Positions 39,125 through 52,225 of a stretch of DNA of 64,000 bases are shown here, one piece after another. The position numbers were made by a program, and so were the translations under genes. The stretch comes from Rattus norvegicus (taxonomy: Eukaryota > Chordata > Mammalia > Rodentia > Muridae): contig NC_086033.1 in the NCBI RefSeq assembly GCF_036323735.1, positions 913,326 through 977,325 of the forward strand, read 5' to 3'. Below the pieces are notes generated by a model. It saw only the letters and a program-made list of their open reading frames with translations, ran no database searches and was not told the origin of the DNA. Within the stretch, counting starts at the first letter, position 1. Each line of letters opens with the position of its first letter.

Positions 39125-41206
39125 AGATTTCAGCACTGTAATGCTCATCCTAAATGGTCTCTTCTGTGCCTCCCTAACATTACTTGCCTCTTTCCTGACC
39201 ATGGTCCCCTCTTCCTGTTATTACTGGCATGCAATATTATTTCTAATTCCCACTTCTCTGCTTTCTTGCCTCCTCTGTGTCAATCTGCCTGGGACATAGA
39301 TAGGGACTTGTCTTTCAGGACTGAGGTCATGGATCCTCCTGGCCCCTTCTCTCTCCTTTGCCATGCTTGCACTTCTCCGTTCAGATGAAAAAGGCTTCCA
39401 GTTCCTATGCCTCTTCTGTTCAGCCTTGCTGGGGCTCTACTGATTTACATGCGTGTTTACAGTTTATGAGAAGGAATAAAAGGCACCAACTGCCAAGCCA
39501 CTGGGTTTTATGACGCCAGTTGTCAGCCTAGCATCCAAGTCCTATTTACTCACCTTTAGGTAATCGGCCTATCTAATGCTAATAGTTTTCTCCATTTAAA
39601 GGAGAGAAAGGCCCAAGTGCTTCCTTTTGCCTAAATTTAGAGAAGCAAATAAATAAATAAAGAGGAATCTGAAAAATGTGAAACCTTGGGAGCCAAATTC
39701 CCTGTCCCTGTTTGCTATGTAAAGTATGACTCGCTGCTTTGATCTCGAGTAATAATAATTCTGAGGAGTTACACTGTTTTCATATGCTTCAAAGCTGTGT
39801 CAAAGTTTTGCTGCTTAAGGGTACTTCTTTATTCTGTTGGCTCTTGGGTACCAAGATGACAGGTCTCCTGTAAGAGGTGGAGGCTTTTTAAAGTCGTAGC
39901 CTTCAGCAAAACATCAAATTACCAAATCCAGGGTAACATACTTCTACACAAATGCCTTTTCTGTAGATATATTATACCATATATATTAAATACTTTAGTG
40001 TTACGTGCTACGTTTTATGTGCAATAGAAAGTGATGGTTGGAGGTAGCCTTGGGGGGACTTTTTTCCATAAGCAGAGAAAGCTAGTGTATACCGTATCAA
40101 GTATGGTTTTTACAGGACTTTCTGCCTGAAGGCCTTTGTAAATAAGTAATGATCAACAGATTGGCTGTGGGTTTTTGAAAAGCATGCCCATGTCAGTTTG
40201 CATGATGGGGGAGAATTTTCAAAGTGGATCTTGCTTTCATTGCCTGCCTGAGAGGGGCTGAGGGAGACAGTCATCCCAGGCCAGAGCTGTCTACTTCGTA
40301 GTACATCAGAATAGCTAAATGGGGTGAGCCAAAACTTGCCAAGCTACAGAACTCAGGCTTATCATGTTGGTGCCTATGGGCTGCTGATCTCACTAAAATT
40401 ACCTTCATCTGATGTGTTGTCTTACCTATTTACAATGTTCTCCATATGACTTAACTGGGAAAAACCATCCACACAAGTGGATGATACTCCTCTTTGTCCT
40501 TGAATTCTGCCCCCATCCCAGGTGGTTAACATTCATCATCTACTGTCAGAGATGCAGAAGCGGGGTCTGTATTGAGTCTTTTCCATTTTCCTTCATGTCC
40601 AACCTAGCAATGAAGGATCCGACCAAAGGCCCTTCTGGTTGACCTTTGAATGTATAGCACTGTTAGTGAGACTCCCAAATCCTTTTCTTTCATATCTCTT
40701 TTGCAGATTCATACCCAGATATTCTCTCCTACTTCCTCCTAACTCTTCGAATGCCCCTTTTCTACTCTTCAGGAGATGAGACTCCAAGGTCCAATTCCTT
40801 ATAACAGCCCCTCCCCATACACAAATCCATAAAGAAGCTAATGACTTGTTTGAAGTGGGCTTTCCAGCATGGTTCCATGCCTCACTTTTGAGCAGAATCA
40901 ATCATTCTTGAGTGTGGACAGGTTTTAGTGGCCTATGGGTGGTGATATGGACAGCTTGAGAGAGACTCAGAGCCCAGAATGGCCTGTGATGGTTTATAAT
41001 TTACCATACTGGCTTCTACAAATAAAACAGCCTCTAGAGTGAGGCCTTTCTCCAAATCATCTGCTGGCAGGAAATGTGAGAACTCTCCACTAATGGTCCT
41101 GTCTCCTTGTTTGTTCTGGTGTCAGACTCACCCTGATGTTTTAGTGGCACTTCATTCTCTATATGATCACTACATGAATAGCCTTGTTTGGGTGTACGTG
41201 TGTGTG

Positions 41207-41243
41207 CCTCTCTCTCTCTCTCTGTGTGTGTGTATGTGTGTGC
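41207..41243. repeat. (TC)n(TG)n compound microsatellite
   Basis: ctctctctctctctct followed by gtgtgtgtgtatgtgtgtg. Confidence 0.9.
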
Positions 41244-41371
41244 AGTAAGGATGGACATATAATGACAGACAACCTGTACCCACCAAGAAGTGAGTCACAG
41301 TGGTCTCTGAGTCCCTTGCTCTCTCTGACATTTCCCTTTTTTTGCTGGTTTCTCTTTTTTTCTTTTTAAAA

Positions 41372-41445
41372 TTTTGTTCTTGTGTATTTACATTTCAAAC
41401 ATTATCCCCTTTCCTGCCTCTCCATTACCCACTCCCTCTTTGCTG
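41372..41445. mobile_element. L1-like fragment
   Basis: gtatttacatttcaaacatt atcccctttcctgcctctcc resembles a stretch common in rodent L1 3' regions. It is short and of unresolved orientation. Confidence 0.4.
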
Positions 41446-41720
41446 GTTTCTTAACTGAAACTTATAGAAAGAACTTCTAGTTTTTACCCAGATCACACCT
41501 GCTGCCTTGTTCTCCCTCCCTGGTGGATTGCTGCTTCATAAATCCCTGGAGGGCAGGAGTTTTGTCTCTAAATAGCACAGTCAAAGGTTGTTAACTTGAG
41601 GCCACACAGACCCCATTTGATGAAAGCTGTCTAAAAACTGAGGAAAGCAAAGTCAACCTACTGTGTGGTGAACAGTTAAAGCAGACCAATGTGTAGCTGA
41701 ACCTATCCCTCCTGCCCCCA

Positions 41721-41728
41721 CCACACAC

Positions 41729-41780
<52 letters not shown>
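41721..41780. repeat. (CA)n microsatellite
   Basis: CA dinucleotide run of about 28 units with one early interruption. Confidence 0.95.
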
Positions 41781-41781
<1 letters not shown>

Positions 41782-44700
41782 TGGAAATCTGTATCGAATC
41801 CCTTTCCATTTCTTCACAGCTGTATATAAGGAAGTGTGCTCTCTGGCTCTCTTAGATGATGAGACTCTATATCTGGACTCTCACATGTGTTCACAAATGG
41901 AACCTCAGAAAGGCTGTGTGCCTCAGGTGGTTGTTCACCTCTCAGATTTACACTCATCCCATAAATGTTCCCATGAGGACCTACTGTGTTTAAAGTGTTA
42001 TGGGAAGTTTTTGAGCTTGGTGGGGTAGAAAGGAGTCTAGTCTACAAAATAATACAGGTAAGCCCATGCCACACAATCAAGGAAGAGGGGTTTATAGTGT
42101 CTGTGAACATGGAAATACTGCTGTCCCTCAGTATGGCCAAGGTTTACTTGTGAAAGATGAAGGAGGTCTAGTTTGCTAACACCTTATAGGAGATTCTCTC
42201 TGATGTTACTATCTCCTCTGGTTCATGGTTGCTTGGACAGTATTTCCAGAGTATTGTGCATGCAAACTCATTGATAATCTTAGCTCTGTAAGCAAGTATA
42301 TCTCTCTTATATGGCAGATGAAGATATAGAGAGGTGAAGTCTATCATATCTGGGGAAGCCATGTCATCAGAAAGATGGAGGAAAAAGTGACAGTGCTTCA
42401 GACCACTGTATATGTTTAGTACAGCTACAGTGATGGCTCCATGGAGTAATATCACAGGAGTTGAAAATGTATGTATACTCTGGTCTCCCAGTCATGGAGG
42501 ATCTTGCCTATTGTAGGCATCAGGAAACCCTTGCAGTTTTTTGAGGAAGTGGCTCCCTAAGTTATATGTAGAAGATCATTGGTAATTTTTTTAAGCGTGG
42601 CCTTGGAGTCCCCCATCAGGGCCTTTCTGTTACAATAGATAGAGATGTTTAAAAAGGATCCTACCCAAACTCTACCCTCTGTTAGAGTTTTCTGGGTATC
42701 AAGGGACCCAGAGTTTGCTCTTGAACTGTGTATCAGGCCCGAATTTGACAGTGTTCCTAAGAAGGTCACATGGCATTTCTAACATCAGTCCTAAGATGAT
42801 CTGGAATAAGGCAGAGAAGCACAGACATGAGGATTTATGTGTGCTTTGTGTCAGGTAGACAATTTATAGAAAGAGATAGCTCTCACCCAGGTGAGCACAG
42901 AAAATTGATGGTGTCCAAAACAGAGGCATGGGGCACTTTGAGGAGCACTTCATGTCATGAAACCCGGGAAGCATTAGACCTCAGTTTGAGAGGGAAGGGA
43001 ATATGACAGGAAGGAACACATTATCCTCTTGGGCATTGACTGATCATTAGGTGAAATGAACTCATCTACTCGTTAAATCATATCCCTTCTCTTTTGACTC
43101 ATACCTTTCATAGGGACCTTTTGTTAGATTTCTCTCACATCAGACCCTGCCATTCTGACAGATTCTAATAATAGGAAATGGTAGAATGGCCTGGAGCCCA
43201 CTCAGGGTTGGGGACAGAATGCCACCCTCCCAATTTTTCCACTGGGCAGAAAAGGAAGCCAGGGACAGGTTAGCTAAATAAATCCTTCCCCTAATGCATA
43301 AACTAACAGCATGTGACAGTCCCCCATGGGACTAGAGAAGGAAAAAATCATGGGTGTCATGATTCCAGGGTTTGGATAGACGTGACACAGGAATCAGAAC
43401 AAGTTAGTGCTCCGCAGAAGGTCATTATTCTGTCCTGTATTTCAGAGGTTGTAGAACCAAGGACCGTGTACATTCTCCTGAGCCATTTCCTCAGGGTAAC
43501 AGCGGTAACTTCCATTTTTCTCTGAAGATGATGCATAGCAAATGATGTTGTATTAGGTGGAAATGGGACACGCCAATGCAATTGGAACCAGAGAACCTGA
43601 GAGGGTCCCATGTTTTCCCAGTTTGTCAAGAGCCTGGTGTGAAAGTTTTTTGTAAGTGGCTCCATGATTGTCCGTCTGGCAGAAGACAGTATCTGAGTCC
43701 TAGAAAAGCCAAATCTCAGAAGCAATGATGGCAGTCAAGGAGTTAGATGCAGAGTTGACAAATTCTGGCAGTTGCTGGACTACACAAATCAGAATCCTCA
43801 CAACAGAACTCAAAATGTTACTTACTAAGAGCTAAAAAGTACCCAGAAGTGATGGCTAAAACCTTCTTACTAGAACCAGAACCATGAGAGAAACTTGAAG
43901 TGATTGATAGGCTCCGTCTTTCAGAAGTATTCATATTTCACACTGGAGTCCTAAGTTCCTTCATTAATAACATCTGTCTTGACCACTAAGGACATTATCT
44001 GTTCCCTCCCTGCTATGTAGTTAGGGCAGCTGGCTCTAGAAAAACTCCAGGTAGCCTTGATTGCTTAAAGACATACTTTATAGTCTCTTCCCACCATGAT
44101 GTCTTTCCTAATGGCATATATTCTGTGTTAACTCAAATACACTGTCTCGATTAGAAAAGCCCAGAACAAATTATCATAAGATAACAAAAGAAGTAGGTTC
44201 TTGCTAGGCATAGATTCTGGAAAGCATGCCGGGTATAGTGATGCTCGGAGAGCAGAGCACTTTGAATAGTTCTTCTTGTAAATTTGATTGCTTATTGAGA
44301 ATCCACTGTGTCCTCTACTGGTTGCTAAAAATGCGAGGGGGTAAAATGGGGGAGAAAATGCAAGATCCTACTCCTACATATGTTCAGAATCAAGGTAGAT
44401 ACAAATCCTTTTCTTTGAATGAACAACTCACACCTCTGTAGGGAAAGAATCATAAAATTCGCCAAAGCTGAGGAGGACGAACATTTGAACCAGAAGATGA
44501 AGTCTAAGAAACACCCTGCAGCTCCACATTGGTGTTCAATATTACAAATGCTCTGTGAGGGAAGCATTTGCTCTTTAGATGGAAGGGTTGTGGGGGCACT
44601 CTGTTCATATTTCACCCTGATCCCCATTTCTGTAGTTCACTGCAGGATGCTGTTGGCCTCTATCCATGATGCTTGTCATGATAGAAAAGGCTTTAGTTAC

Positions 44701-44795
44701 CATGTGTGGAACTTTAGGTCCTAAAAGGTTAAGCAGGGAGAAGGGTAAAATTCTGAAACTATGTAGTAACTTCCTTTTTTTTTTAGGAATTTCTT

Positions 44796-44919
44796 GGGTT
44801 CCATGTTTTGGTTCTTTTTTTTTTTTTTTTCGGAGCTGGGGACCGAACCCAGGGCCTTGTGCTTCCTAGGTAAGCGCTCTACCACTGAGCTAAATCCTCA
44901 GCCCCGGGTTCCATGTTTT
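44796..44919 (-). mobile_element. ID SINE with intact target-site duplication
   Basis: The 75-nt body at 44831-44905 is an ID element on the minus strand (5' GGGGCTGAGGATTTAGCTCA ... GGTTCGGTCCCCAGCTCCG 3') with an A-tail that reads as a T-run at 44813-44830 on the plus strand. It is close to the rodent ID consensus, and its tRNA-Ala ancestry is visible in box A-like TAGCTCAGTGGTAGAGC and box B-like GGTTCGGTCCC. It is flanked by a perfect 14-bp duplication, GGGTTCCATGTTTT, at 44796-44809 and 44906-44919. The intact ends mark a recent insertion and are the best single indicator that this is rat. Confidence 0.95.
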
Positions 44920-45672
44920 AATGTGAGTGTCTAAAGTCCAATGTTGAACTCTGGGGCTTGCTGTATTTGGCTGTAAGGGGAACTCTACTCTTTAAAATAT
45001 AATTTGACTTCCTCACAGCAGGTTTGCTGGCAAAGGGGATTTGCGGTTTAACTTTAGGCTCTTGTCTTCAAGGCAAGCTTTTTGTGTTTCTGCTGTGGCA
45101 GGGCCTTTAGTTCACTTCCTGAGATTAATTGATGGCAAGTGGCCTTCCTTGCTCTGCACACCCTCAAAACAAAGATCTTTTATTCTCCTCTTGAAGTCAG
45201 GAGTGCTTAATTTCTAGCTGTGGACTTTGGAGGTAGGAATCAAGAGGTGAGGAGCAAAGGAGGTGGGCGGGGGTGGGGGAGCCTAGCTCACTGGGGCTAC
45301 TGTGTTATAAATAGTGGGCATTCCTAAACCAGCCTTCAGATCTTCGGCACATGACAAACACTCACACAAGCCTTAATTGATTTTTGAGCCACTCCTTAGT
45401 GCATTGTCTTGACAAGGGGCTTGCGGGGTAATTTTCTACTGAGTATTCATGCAAGCTGTGCACTTCATACATACCCTTGATGTTCTTTGCCTCTCTTTAC
45501 AGCTTAGGGCCTTGTGATTTGAGCTGCAGGGGAGAGGGAACAAGACACTGCTGCCTCCTGCAGTAGAAGGGTGACTTGGGGAAGTAGGGACAATCAGGAC
45601 TGGCTTCTGGTCAGTCAAAGTCTTTCAAAGGATTATCCCTCTGCTCCCTGACAGTGCCACTGGAGCTATTCT

Positions 45673-45702
45673 GCCCCCCACCCCCACCCCCACTCCTGCC
45701 CC
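45673..45702. repeat. C-rich (CCCCCA)n run
   Basis: Short cccccaccccca units; the minus strand is G-rich (GGGGGTGGGGGTGGGGG). Confidence 0.85.
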
Positions 45703-46014
45703 ACTATTTCCCATCCATATACATGGCCTGTTAATAACAGAAAATGGCTATGAGTATTAGTACAATGGTCGAATGGCAAACAGGGGAGGGTGCATTTTAA
45801 CATAGTAATATTTATAAGATTTCAACTTATGGGAACTCTTTGTCATGGCAGTGGGAGAGCCAACAGAAGTAGTCCTATATCTTTATGGTTGACCTTTTCC
45901 ACTTTGCCTTCTTCCTTTGACCATAATCAGAGCTACCAAAGCAGGACTGGATTCTAAGGCAACCATAAAGAACAGTATGGAAAGTGGCAGTAAACACTTG
46001 GTGAAGATAGGTTT

Positions 46015-46215
46015 GCTAAGTTCTGCACTGTATACATGATGTGCCTTTCCTTATATGATCCCTAAATTGATTCTATTTTATAATGATTGTATTTAACATT
46101 CCCATTTTACAGATTGAGAAGGTGAGGCAGAATATAGCTTACCAAGTATGAAGCAGACCACAATCTGAAGACAGATTTGCCTCTGGGGTTAGAGTCCATA
46201 GCTACCATATGAATT
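46015..46215 (-). mobile_element. MIR SINE fragment
   Basis: atttaacattcccattttac agattgagaaggtgaggcag ... agcttaccaagt ... tgcctctggggttagagtcc follows the antisense MIR core (cccattttacagatgagg aaactgaggcac). It is an ancient mammalian SINE. Confidence 0.7.
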
Positions 46216-48067
46216 GCTTTTGAGGAAATAGGTGACTTCTTGCCTTTCTTGGTATCAATCCTTAAACAATATTGGAAAAACTATACTCTCATTTCACTTG
46301 AGCAGACGGACTAGGTGGTGATTAGATTTCATCTTTTCTCTGGGTTAGGCTGTACTTCAGTGCAGGTTAAAGTTCAGTGAACATACCATTCAAGAGAGCC
46401 CTGCAATCAACAGCAGGAAGGAAATTCCTTTCTCAAAGTTCTTAAGGCTAAAAGTTCAAGGTCAAGACTTTAGAAGGACTGGTTATTTCTGAGGTCTCAG
46501 GGAAGGAACTGTTTTATCCTTTCTTCCCAACCTGCAGATATTTTTTTTCTCCCATGATGTTATTGCGGCCCTTGTTCTGTTGATGTCTGAGTCCAGATTC
46601 CCACTCTCTCTATGGAAGAAAGTCAAATCAGTACCCACCTGATCTTATTTTTATAAATAGCATAGCTCAAAATATGGTGATATTCTGAGGTAATAAGGAT
46701 GAAGATCTCAACATGCAGATGGCACACCTGACCCCACAGCAGTGAAGTAACGGCTATAGCTATCACCTATTACATACACTTTCTGTCTCTTTAAAATACG
46801 ACAGGAGCCCTGGCAAGTTGTAAGTGGTAAGTGGGTATCGAGTCACTTATGGAACATCTAAGGAGAGTTATGGATTGCAGTGTGGGTTGAAGAAATGCAC
46901 AGTCTTTACGTGAAAGGGACTAGTATTTATTGATGGTAATCAGCTCTACTAGGTCTTACAGAGCTCACTGCAGGCCTTTGAAGGAACTATCATCCTTAGC
47001 CTGCAAGCTGAGATGTCAGAATGCCCTGTTCAGAAGTTTCCTTATGAAACTCATTCTCATGCATAACAACCTCCCTCGTTCCTTCTTATTTCCCCAACCA
47101 TGGCAGTGTTGACTGGTGCGCTCAATGGCAAATACATGGAGCTCTTCTCTAGAAGGACAGTTTGGAGAGTTCCTGATTTAAAAGGTGGAAATCCCTGGAG
47201 ACACCCACCCCTTCTCTTTCCACCTGTATAAGGGGTCTCATGGCAGGCATAAGCCAATGAAAAACACTTGAAATTGCTACAGGAACTGACACGGTAAAGA
47301 AATACATCATGGCTGGCTCAAAGTGGTCTGTTGTCGCTGGGAAAAATCATACTCTGAGCACTGCCAACACCTCACAGCAGAATCTGGTGAATACAACGTT
47401 TAATGGGCCTGTAAATCCATCAGTCTCCAGTGTTCCTCACCCCGCCCTCCAACAATCTTTCTATACTTATCCATTACCTTCTAGCCTTTCATATCCTGGC
47501 ACTGAGCCAATCCTTTCCAAATCCTCCTAGCTACTTCTCTTCTCAAGGAGGACCCACTGCTTCAAATCTGAAGACCCTCTAGGCCCACCAACATTTGTAG
47601 TTGTTACCCCCAATAGTCCTAGCTCTTGTACCTTGTTTTTAAAAATAGCAACTCCTTTTCAATATTGTATTTTATGTAACATTTTTTGTTTTGGGGAGCA
47701 CAATGCTAGGTCATGAGTTAGTTGGCTCATCTTCTATTGATTGTCAGTGCATATCTAAGCAGCTCTCAGACAACTGCTCTGAGGCTTCTGTGCCTTAGAC
47801 CAAGTAACAGGATATGGGACATCTCAGTCATCTCTATTGGGAACCATTTTGTGGCTACTCAGACCTCACTCCTTTTAGTGATTCTAATAGCTGCTGATAA
47901 AACAATACTAAAATGCTTAACTTTCACAGCTTGCCATGGCTCTCCTCTCAACAGGTCAACTGTTGTTGTCCTTCCCATCAAACCTTCCCAGACCCTAAAC
48001 CAATGGGGAATAAGCATTTTTTTCTCTAAGTCTTCACATTGTCTTGTACATGATAACTATTTGTTAT

Positions 48068-48069
<2 letters not shown>

Positions 48070-48104
<35 letters not shown>
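48070..48104. repeat. (CA)n microsatellite
   Basis: Pure CA run of about 17 units. Confidence 0.95.
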
Positions 48105-48107
<3 letters not shown>

Positions 48108-49029
48108 AGTGTGCCATGACCTTGGACCTATATTTTCTTTTATTCTGCTACATGTGAACCACTATTTGACATTACTACATCTTCTTTCCTGACTAACAAT
48201 AGGGGTCTCATGTTTATTGATAACTTTACTGATTAAAGAAACCAAAGTTGGAACTTCTGGTGCCACATCTGGCCTTCAAAGTAAATATCTGCTCTAGGGA
48301 GATTTTTCATGTTTCTCAGGCCAGACCCTTCTAGAGAAATCCTAGATGATGTAAATTTAAATCATCAAGGTCAGACTCAGAGACCTATGTGGAAGATGCA
48401 GTATACATGGAACTCCTTGGAGATTGGTTGCATGATTTGGCATGTTAGAGCACAAACCATGGCTCTAATCCCCAGAGTCATATATAGCTGCTTTCCCTAA
48501 ATTACAACCTTTGTTTGTAATTAATATTCACCATCACATTTTCCCCTCGTAATGATGGGCAGTTGACCATCCATCTTTCTTGTAGGCCACTCTTACTATG
48601 GTATATCTTCTAGGAAGAACCAAATGTTCCTAACCAAAACACATCCCTTCTTTGCCAAGGCATATATATTTTAAAGTGAATTTTTGCCAGCCTGATGTAT
48701 CTTCAACCCAGCTGGTAAGATGTGAATTTAGTTCTAGATGTCTTGGAAGACCAGAAGGCCCTGGAAACAGGTTCCTGGCACTCAGAAGCTAAGATAACAT
48801 CTTCTTTCTGACCAACAAACAAGGGGAGGAGAATTTGAACTTGACTTTGTCTTCATGGCAGGCCTAAGAGACTTTTGCACCCCAAAACACATTCTTCAAG
48901 ATATGAAAGAGACTCTCTTATCAAGCTCCTTCTCTATAGTAGCTTTGTCCACCTTCCTATGACACATGTTAGCTAAAGAACTGTTAAAGATTTCTCAAAG
49001 TTAAATAGTAAATCCCTTGATTTACTACA

Positions 49030-49040
49030 CTGTGTGTGTG

Positions 49041-49091
<51 letters not shown>
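49030..49091. repeat. (GT)n microsatellite
   Basis: GT run of about 30 units with a single GGGG interruption near its start. Confidence 0.95.
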
Positions 49092-49094
<3 letters not shown>

Positions 49095-50853
49095 AGACAA
49101 CCACAGACAGTGAGTTCTTTCTATATACCTTACATGGCCTCTAGGGATCACACTCAAATGTCAAATGGTTGCATGGAAAGTACCTTTGCCCACTGATCTA
49201 TTTCAGTGACCCTGATTTCAGCACATTTGGACTTGGCTTTATATGTGGGAGGTGTCCTGGTAGTTTACAGCCTCTCAAGACCTGTCACCAACTGGGCTAC
49301 TGAGATGCTACTCTGAATTGGGTTGTCCTGCTTCTTTAACGATCAGCTGTGACAGTTTCTGCAATAATCTAGCATGCTCCTTGAAGATGACACCACCGAG
49401 TCGCATCACATGGTATTCATCATTTGCTGTGGCCTCAAAGCAAATTGCCAAAAGTAAAAACATGCAGTGAGTTTCCCGTCTTCTCCATGTGGAAGGCATA
49501 ATAGACAGATCGTGCTAGATGTCCAAAAACTTAATTCTGTAGAGAGAATTGCTGCTCTACTCTCACAGCAGAGATGAGAAATATCAGGTATTTCTCAGGG
49601 AGAAACATTTAATACATAATTAAAGATTATCTTTTAAACTTCTGAAATAGATCATTTTAAAGATAACATCATTTCACTATACAACATTAAAATTTAAATC
49701 TATTTCTATTTTCCATCTTTGGTCAACAGTTTGCTTGTGGAAGTTAATTTTGCTGCAGAATAGGTCTGCCTGGGACCATATCTTAATTGTACACAGTCAG
49801 TGTTGTAGACGCTGAAAAGTGCTTCCCACACAGTCACATGCTGACCATATTAGAGATAGAGACGCAGGCAATGAATATAAGTTGGTCTGTAAGGCTTGTT
49901 TCTTATACTGTGGGCATGGAAGAGCTACCTGATTTCATTGTAATTCCTTTGGTTGTCAGTTAGACTCCGCCATCCCACTAGAGGGAACACTTCTGTGCAG
50001 CCATGCTTCCAGAAGCAGCAGGTGTAGCCTTGAGAATTTCAAACAAGTTTATTAAGATGCATCTGAGCTGGAGGCTCTCATCCAAGGAATGCCATGTTTG
50101 GAAATGAAGGTGGGGATGAGGGGCCTGTCATTGGACAGTTAAGCACGAATACAGTTGTCAAGGCGAGGAGGAGAGAGGGTGTTGTTTAGTATTGAAATCA
50201 TGTATTCCAGATGTGGGCATTTGGTAGTCAATCTGCTCTGAAGTGACATGCTGCTGAATCTTTAAAGGGCTTCAGCCGGGGAGAGCAAAATCTGATTGGG
50301 CAAATTGCTAAAATATTTAAAGTGCAGCCTGTTAAAGCTTTTACTGCGAAGAGCATCGCGTCAGAAGTTGTAGTCAGAAAGAGCGAGTAATTGGCTTTCC
50401 ATCCTGTTGCCAGTCAGCCAGCATGAGGCTCTATTCCTATTCCTTCCTCTTCATTGCCAATGCTAATAGCAAGCCTTTGGGGTGCATGCATGTGTGTGTG
50501 CATATGTGTAGGCTAGGGAAACTGGATAGCTGGTAAAATGAGACAACAAGGAATGAAATGGTCAAAAAAAAAAAAAAGGAAGCTGAACCCACAAAATGGC
50601 ATGAAGCACATTTGCAAAATGGGCAGGGAAAAAGCCAGAATTACTACCTGACAAAGTCAACTGCCCTTCCAGAGGGGAACATGGTTTGGACAGCTGCCTT
50701 TCAAGGGATGTTCTCTGCAGGAAAGAAGATGGCCATTGGTGACAACTACTTTCTCAGCATCTGTCATCTCCTCTGAGATGTGACACTGGGGGACCCTTTG
50801 CATTTATAATTTATCACATTTTCCACTTAGGTCTTCCTGCCTTTTCTCCCCAG

Positions 50854-50977
50854 GCATGACCCCTTGTTAATTCCTGGCAACGATCAGATTGACAACATGG
50901 ACTCCAATGTGAAAAAGTACGACTCCACTGGAATGTTTCACTGGTGCGCACCCAAGGAGATTGAGAAAGTCATCTTG
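50854..50977 (+). CDS. Kcnma1: 124-nt exon: end of RCK1-RCK2 linker and start of RCK2
   Basis: Acceptor ttttctccccag|GC, donor TTG|gtgagt. It completes an Arg codon (AG+G) and encodes 42 residues: RHDPLLIPGNDQIDNMDSN, then VKKYDSTGMFHWCAPKEIEK, then VIL. The first part is the acidic, flexible linker; from about GMFHW the sequence enters the RCK2 regulator-of-conductance domain of the gating ring. Entry is phase 2, exit phase 0. A second AG at 50829-50830 lies 24 nt upstream of the true acceptor, but using it would add GTCTTCC... and is not the known protein. Read-through of the donor stops after three codons (VSE, TGA). Confidence 0.97.
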
Positions 50978-51287
50978 GTGAGTGAGTGAGGGACCATGGC
51001 ATCCACCTTTGTCTCCTTTGCCTGGCATGAGGAATTTGCTCACAGTGAAGCTTTTCCTAACTGAAAAGTAGAGGAGACTGTCACTTGAACTAGCTATTTT
51101 TGAAGACTAAAATTCTGACCAGAGACTGAAGCGGCAAGATCTCTAATCGGAACATGAGTTTACAGCAGATTTCTTTTCTCTCCAGAACAGAACTTCCAAT
51201 CTCTGCATTTTTTTCAGGACAATAGTGGTAACTATGTGCTATGGCAAGGTATCATGGGAGATAACATACACATCATTCCTGATTGTC

Positions 51288-51405
51288 ATATGTTTCTGGG
51301 GCCAGAGCCTGGTCCTGCCATCTGGTAGTTGCATGGCCAGTTCTTGAACACTCATTTTAATTATCTCATCTGTAAGAAGATAGGATGAGAATGACCCACA
51401 TCTTA
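51288..51405 (+). mobile_element. MIR SINE fragment
   Basis: ggggccagagcctggtcctg ... tagttgcatggccagttctt gaacactc ... attatctcatctgtaagaag atagg follows the sense MIR order (tgtgacc ... caagttacttaacctc ... ctcatctgtaaaatgg). Diverged. Confidence 0.55.
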
Positions 51406-51554
51406 TTTAAGATGGTAGTGCACGTCCAGCCCATGACTCCTCAGAGTCAACTTTCTCTTACCTGCTGTGATTATCATGATTATTTGTAAATAGCATGAAG
51501 AAATAGGAATATTACCTGGACTGTTATCCGTTCAAATTTTGTCACTTTGTTTTG

Positions 51555-51682
51555 TTATATGTCTTCATGGGCTGGCACTACCACTTCCAGGCTTCTCTGT
51601 TGAATGTGGGTAACAGGAATCAAACTCGGGTCCTCATGTTTATATGGCAAGCATTTTATTAACTAAACATCTCTCCAGACCT
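51555..51682 (-). mobile_element. B4/B3-like SINE fragment
   Basis: The reverse complement reads ggtctggagagatgtttag ... atgcttgccatataaacatg aggacccgagtttgattcct gttacccac, which is a diverged tRNA-derived rodent SINE head. Confidence 0.7.
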
Positions 51683-52184
51683 ACAATAGTGTTTCTTCCC
51701 CTAACTAACATCTTTTCAGTCCTTCTTAACACATGATGCAGGAAGGCAAGTGCATTTGGTGAGGATGACATTGCAAGACTGTGGTCCATTGTCAACGATG
51801 CAGCTCAAGACAGTTGCTTCAAGGAAGACTTCAGGAATGCCTCTAGAAATAGCAGACTTCTCCTGCTTTGGCCCAGGAAAAGTTAGCCCAGACAACAATC
51901 CATTCCATTGTCTGCCTTTGTCCTCTTAATAGCTTTAGGGTTTTATGCCAACACCAGCTTCCCTGGCATTTACTGTCTTGCTAATCCATGAAAAGTGGGT
52001 TAATAGTCAGGAAGGCCTGCTGGACTGGGCTCTTCCCCCTTGTTCCTTTAATACCCAGATGGCTGTGAGCCTTCTCCATTTTCAGGTAGGAAAATCCTGT
52101 CATTTTCTATTTCAGGGCCACCCTTACTTAGCAAGGACTTCCAGATCCTCAGAGTGGTTCTGTATGCTAATCCACTATGTTTTA

Positions 52185-52186
<2 letters not shown>

Positions 52187-52220
<34 letters not shown>
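52187..52220. repeat. (GT)n microsatellite
   Basis: Pure GT run of about 17 units. Confidence 0.95.

Positions 52221-52225
<5 letters not shown>

Noticed and set aside
43357..43725. 122-codon minus-strand open frame
   Set aside because: Unrecognised sequence without supporting signals, overlapped by a plus-strand frame; treated as chance.
47309..47530. 73-codon open frame beginning MAGSKWSVVAGKNH
   Set aside because: No recognised family and no retrogene hallmarks such as poly-A tail; likely chance.
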